DNA of 64,000 nucleotides. Origin: Paragordius varius (lineage: Eukaryota; Nematomorpha). The stretch is from the NCBI GenBank assembly GCA_964247055.1, contig OZ176051.1, forward strand, positions 10,168,001 to 10,232,000, read 5' to 3'. The first letter of the stretch is position 1. Each line of letters begins with the position of its first letter. Below, in pieces: positions 62,975 to 64,000 of this stretch. A program made the position numbers and the translations under genes. The notes beneath the pieces were generated by a model, which saw only the letters and a program-made list of their open reading frames with translations, was not told the DNA's origin and did no database searches.

Positions 62975-64000
62975 CGATAAAAACATTATGTAATTCATAT
63001 ATATATCCATTTTTGAATATATTTTTAGCTTACAAAAAAATCGTTCGATTTTTTAATTAATCCAAATAAGATTTGAATCTGAAATATTGATATTTCATAA
63101 TTTAGATTAGATTATCAACTTCTAAAGATGGGATGTTAGAAAAAATCCATGCTTTCAAAATGTTGATAAAAGTTAATGATTATTTCCAATCCCACACACC
63201 TAAAATTTTTCTTCAAAAACATGCTTTTTGTTTATAAATTAAAAATTTATGATGCAAAGCGATTGAATCAATATGAGATGAAGAATGCGTTACGTTAATA
63301 TGTTGGTTTTACACAGAATTTAATATTTAATTATATGTATTAACTTTGTACTATTTATTTCACCACCAATATATATTAGAAAATTGTTTTTTAATTTTTT
63401 GCTCAATCTTGAAAAACTAAAATTTATTTATTTTATTGCGCATTTTGAAACACAATTTTTATATTTTTATGTAAAAATATTGTATAATCTCACAAAACAC
63501 CAATTTTTAAGCATCGCCCTATTACACATTCCATTTTGAGATTTTTAACGACCATATTTATTCTTAAATTAAATTAAACTGTATATGTTATGTTTTATCG
63601 ACATATATTTTGTATAAATTCCAAAATATAATAAATTAAATATATATATATATATACTGCCAAATTTAGAGCATAAAGTGTGGTGGAAGAACTCGCTCGC
63701 AAGCTTGCAAAAATAGGGATCATGATCCATATTAGAAAAATAAAAAATAAAAAAAATGGATAAACTTTGCACCATAGTTAGTATTGAACTACATAAATCA
63801 TTTAAATTTTTTGCTTATAAAATGAATAAACTAAATTAAATAAGATATTTATATTAAAATTAAAAAAATTTTAAAATCAAATTTTTAAAATAATTAAAGC
63901 ATCAATTTTGTCTTAAACGTTTAGTTTATTTTAAACACGATCACATGTAATTAACCCCTTGATGGAAAAATATATATATTTTTTTAATTTTGTAATAATT
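62975..64000. other. 3' flank of the FERM gene
   Basis: AT-rich sequence without a recognisable gene. A short (TA)n run lies at 63641-63656. No close canonical poly(A) hexamer follows the stop; the first clear AATAAA I see is near 63824, so a variant signal closer to the stop is possible. Confidence 0.5.

Overview
This is a very AT-rich (about three-quarters A+T by eye), intron-rich window from a nuclear animal genome. Coding DNA is a small fraction, split into short exons with GT..AG introns. Three conserved animal genes lie on the + strand: a Mind bomb E3 ligase (Notch pathway), a mitochondrial-type RluA/RPUSD4 pseudouridine synthase, and a FERM protein closest to the FRMD6/Expanded group. 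A fourth multi-exon gene, on the - strand, encodes a predicted secreted protein that I do not recognise. Asn-rich low-complexity tracts, (TA)n microsatellites and many small inverted-repeat transposons point to an invertebrate with an AT-rich, transposon-rich genome. The sequence does not let me name the phylum.

Layout. Positions 1-28179: Mind bomb, entered after its first exons. I trace 22 exons whose phases agree from end to end (1271 codons plus stop), interrupted by a 13.5 kb intron (9832-23357) that holds a mariner fragment, two RTE-type LINE 3' fragments and degenerate satellite copies. Positions 28380-37140: intergenic and repeat-dominated, with a long inverted repeat, a 2.1 kb hAT transposon bounded by a perfect 8-bp target duplication and sitting inside another repeat, and about 2.2 kb of degenerate ~320-bp dimeric tandem repeat. 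Positions 37264-44222 (-): the unknown secreted-protein gene, with a TATA box and a poly(A) signal. Positions 44276-48040: intergenic repeats and a possible relic exon of that gene. Positions 48663-55505: RPUSD4-like gene with a candidate 28-nt intron and an RTE LINE in its last intron. Positions 56761-58121: an inverted pair of one MITE family just upstream of the FERM gene (58392-62974).

The most interesting points are: a Mind bomb whose two middle RING fingers are absent and replaced by Asn-rich spacer; the ultrashort intron in the pseudouridine synthase; the unassigned secreted protein; three size classes of one hAT family in one window; four copies of a ~545-bp MITE, one of them ending 49 bp before a start codon; and a 44-bp tandem repeat that multiplies a 3' splice site. 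All exon models come from reading splice sites, phase and family similarity by eye. No search was run.
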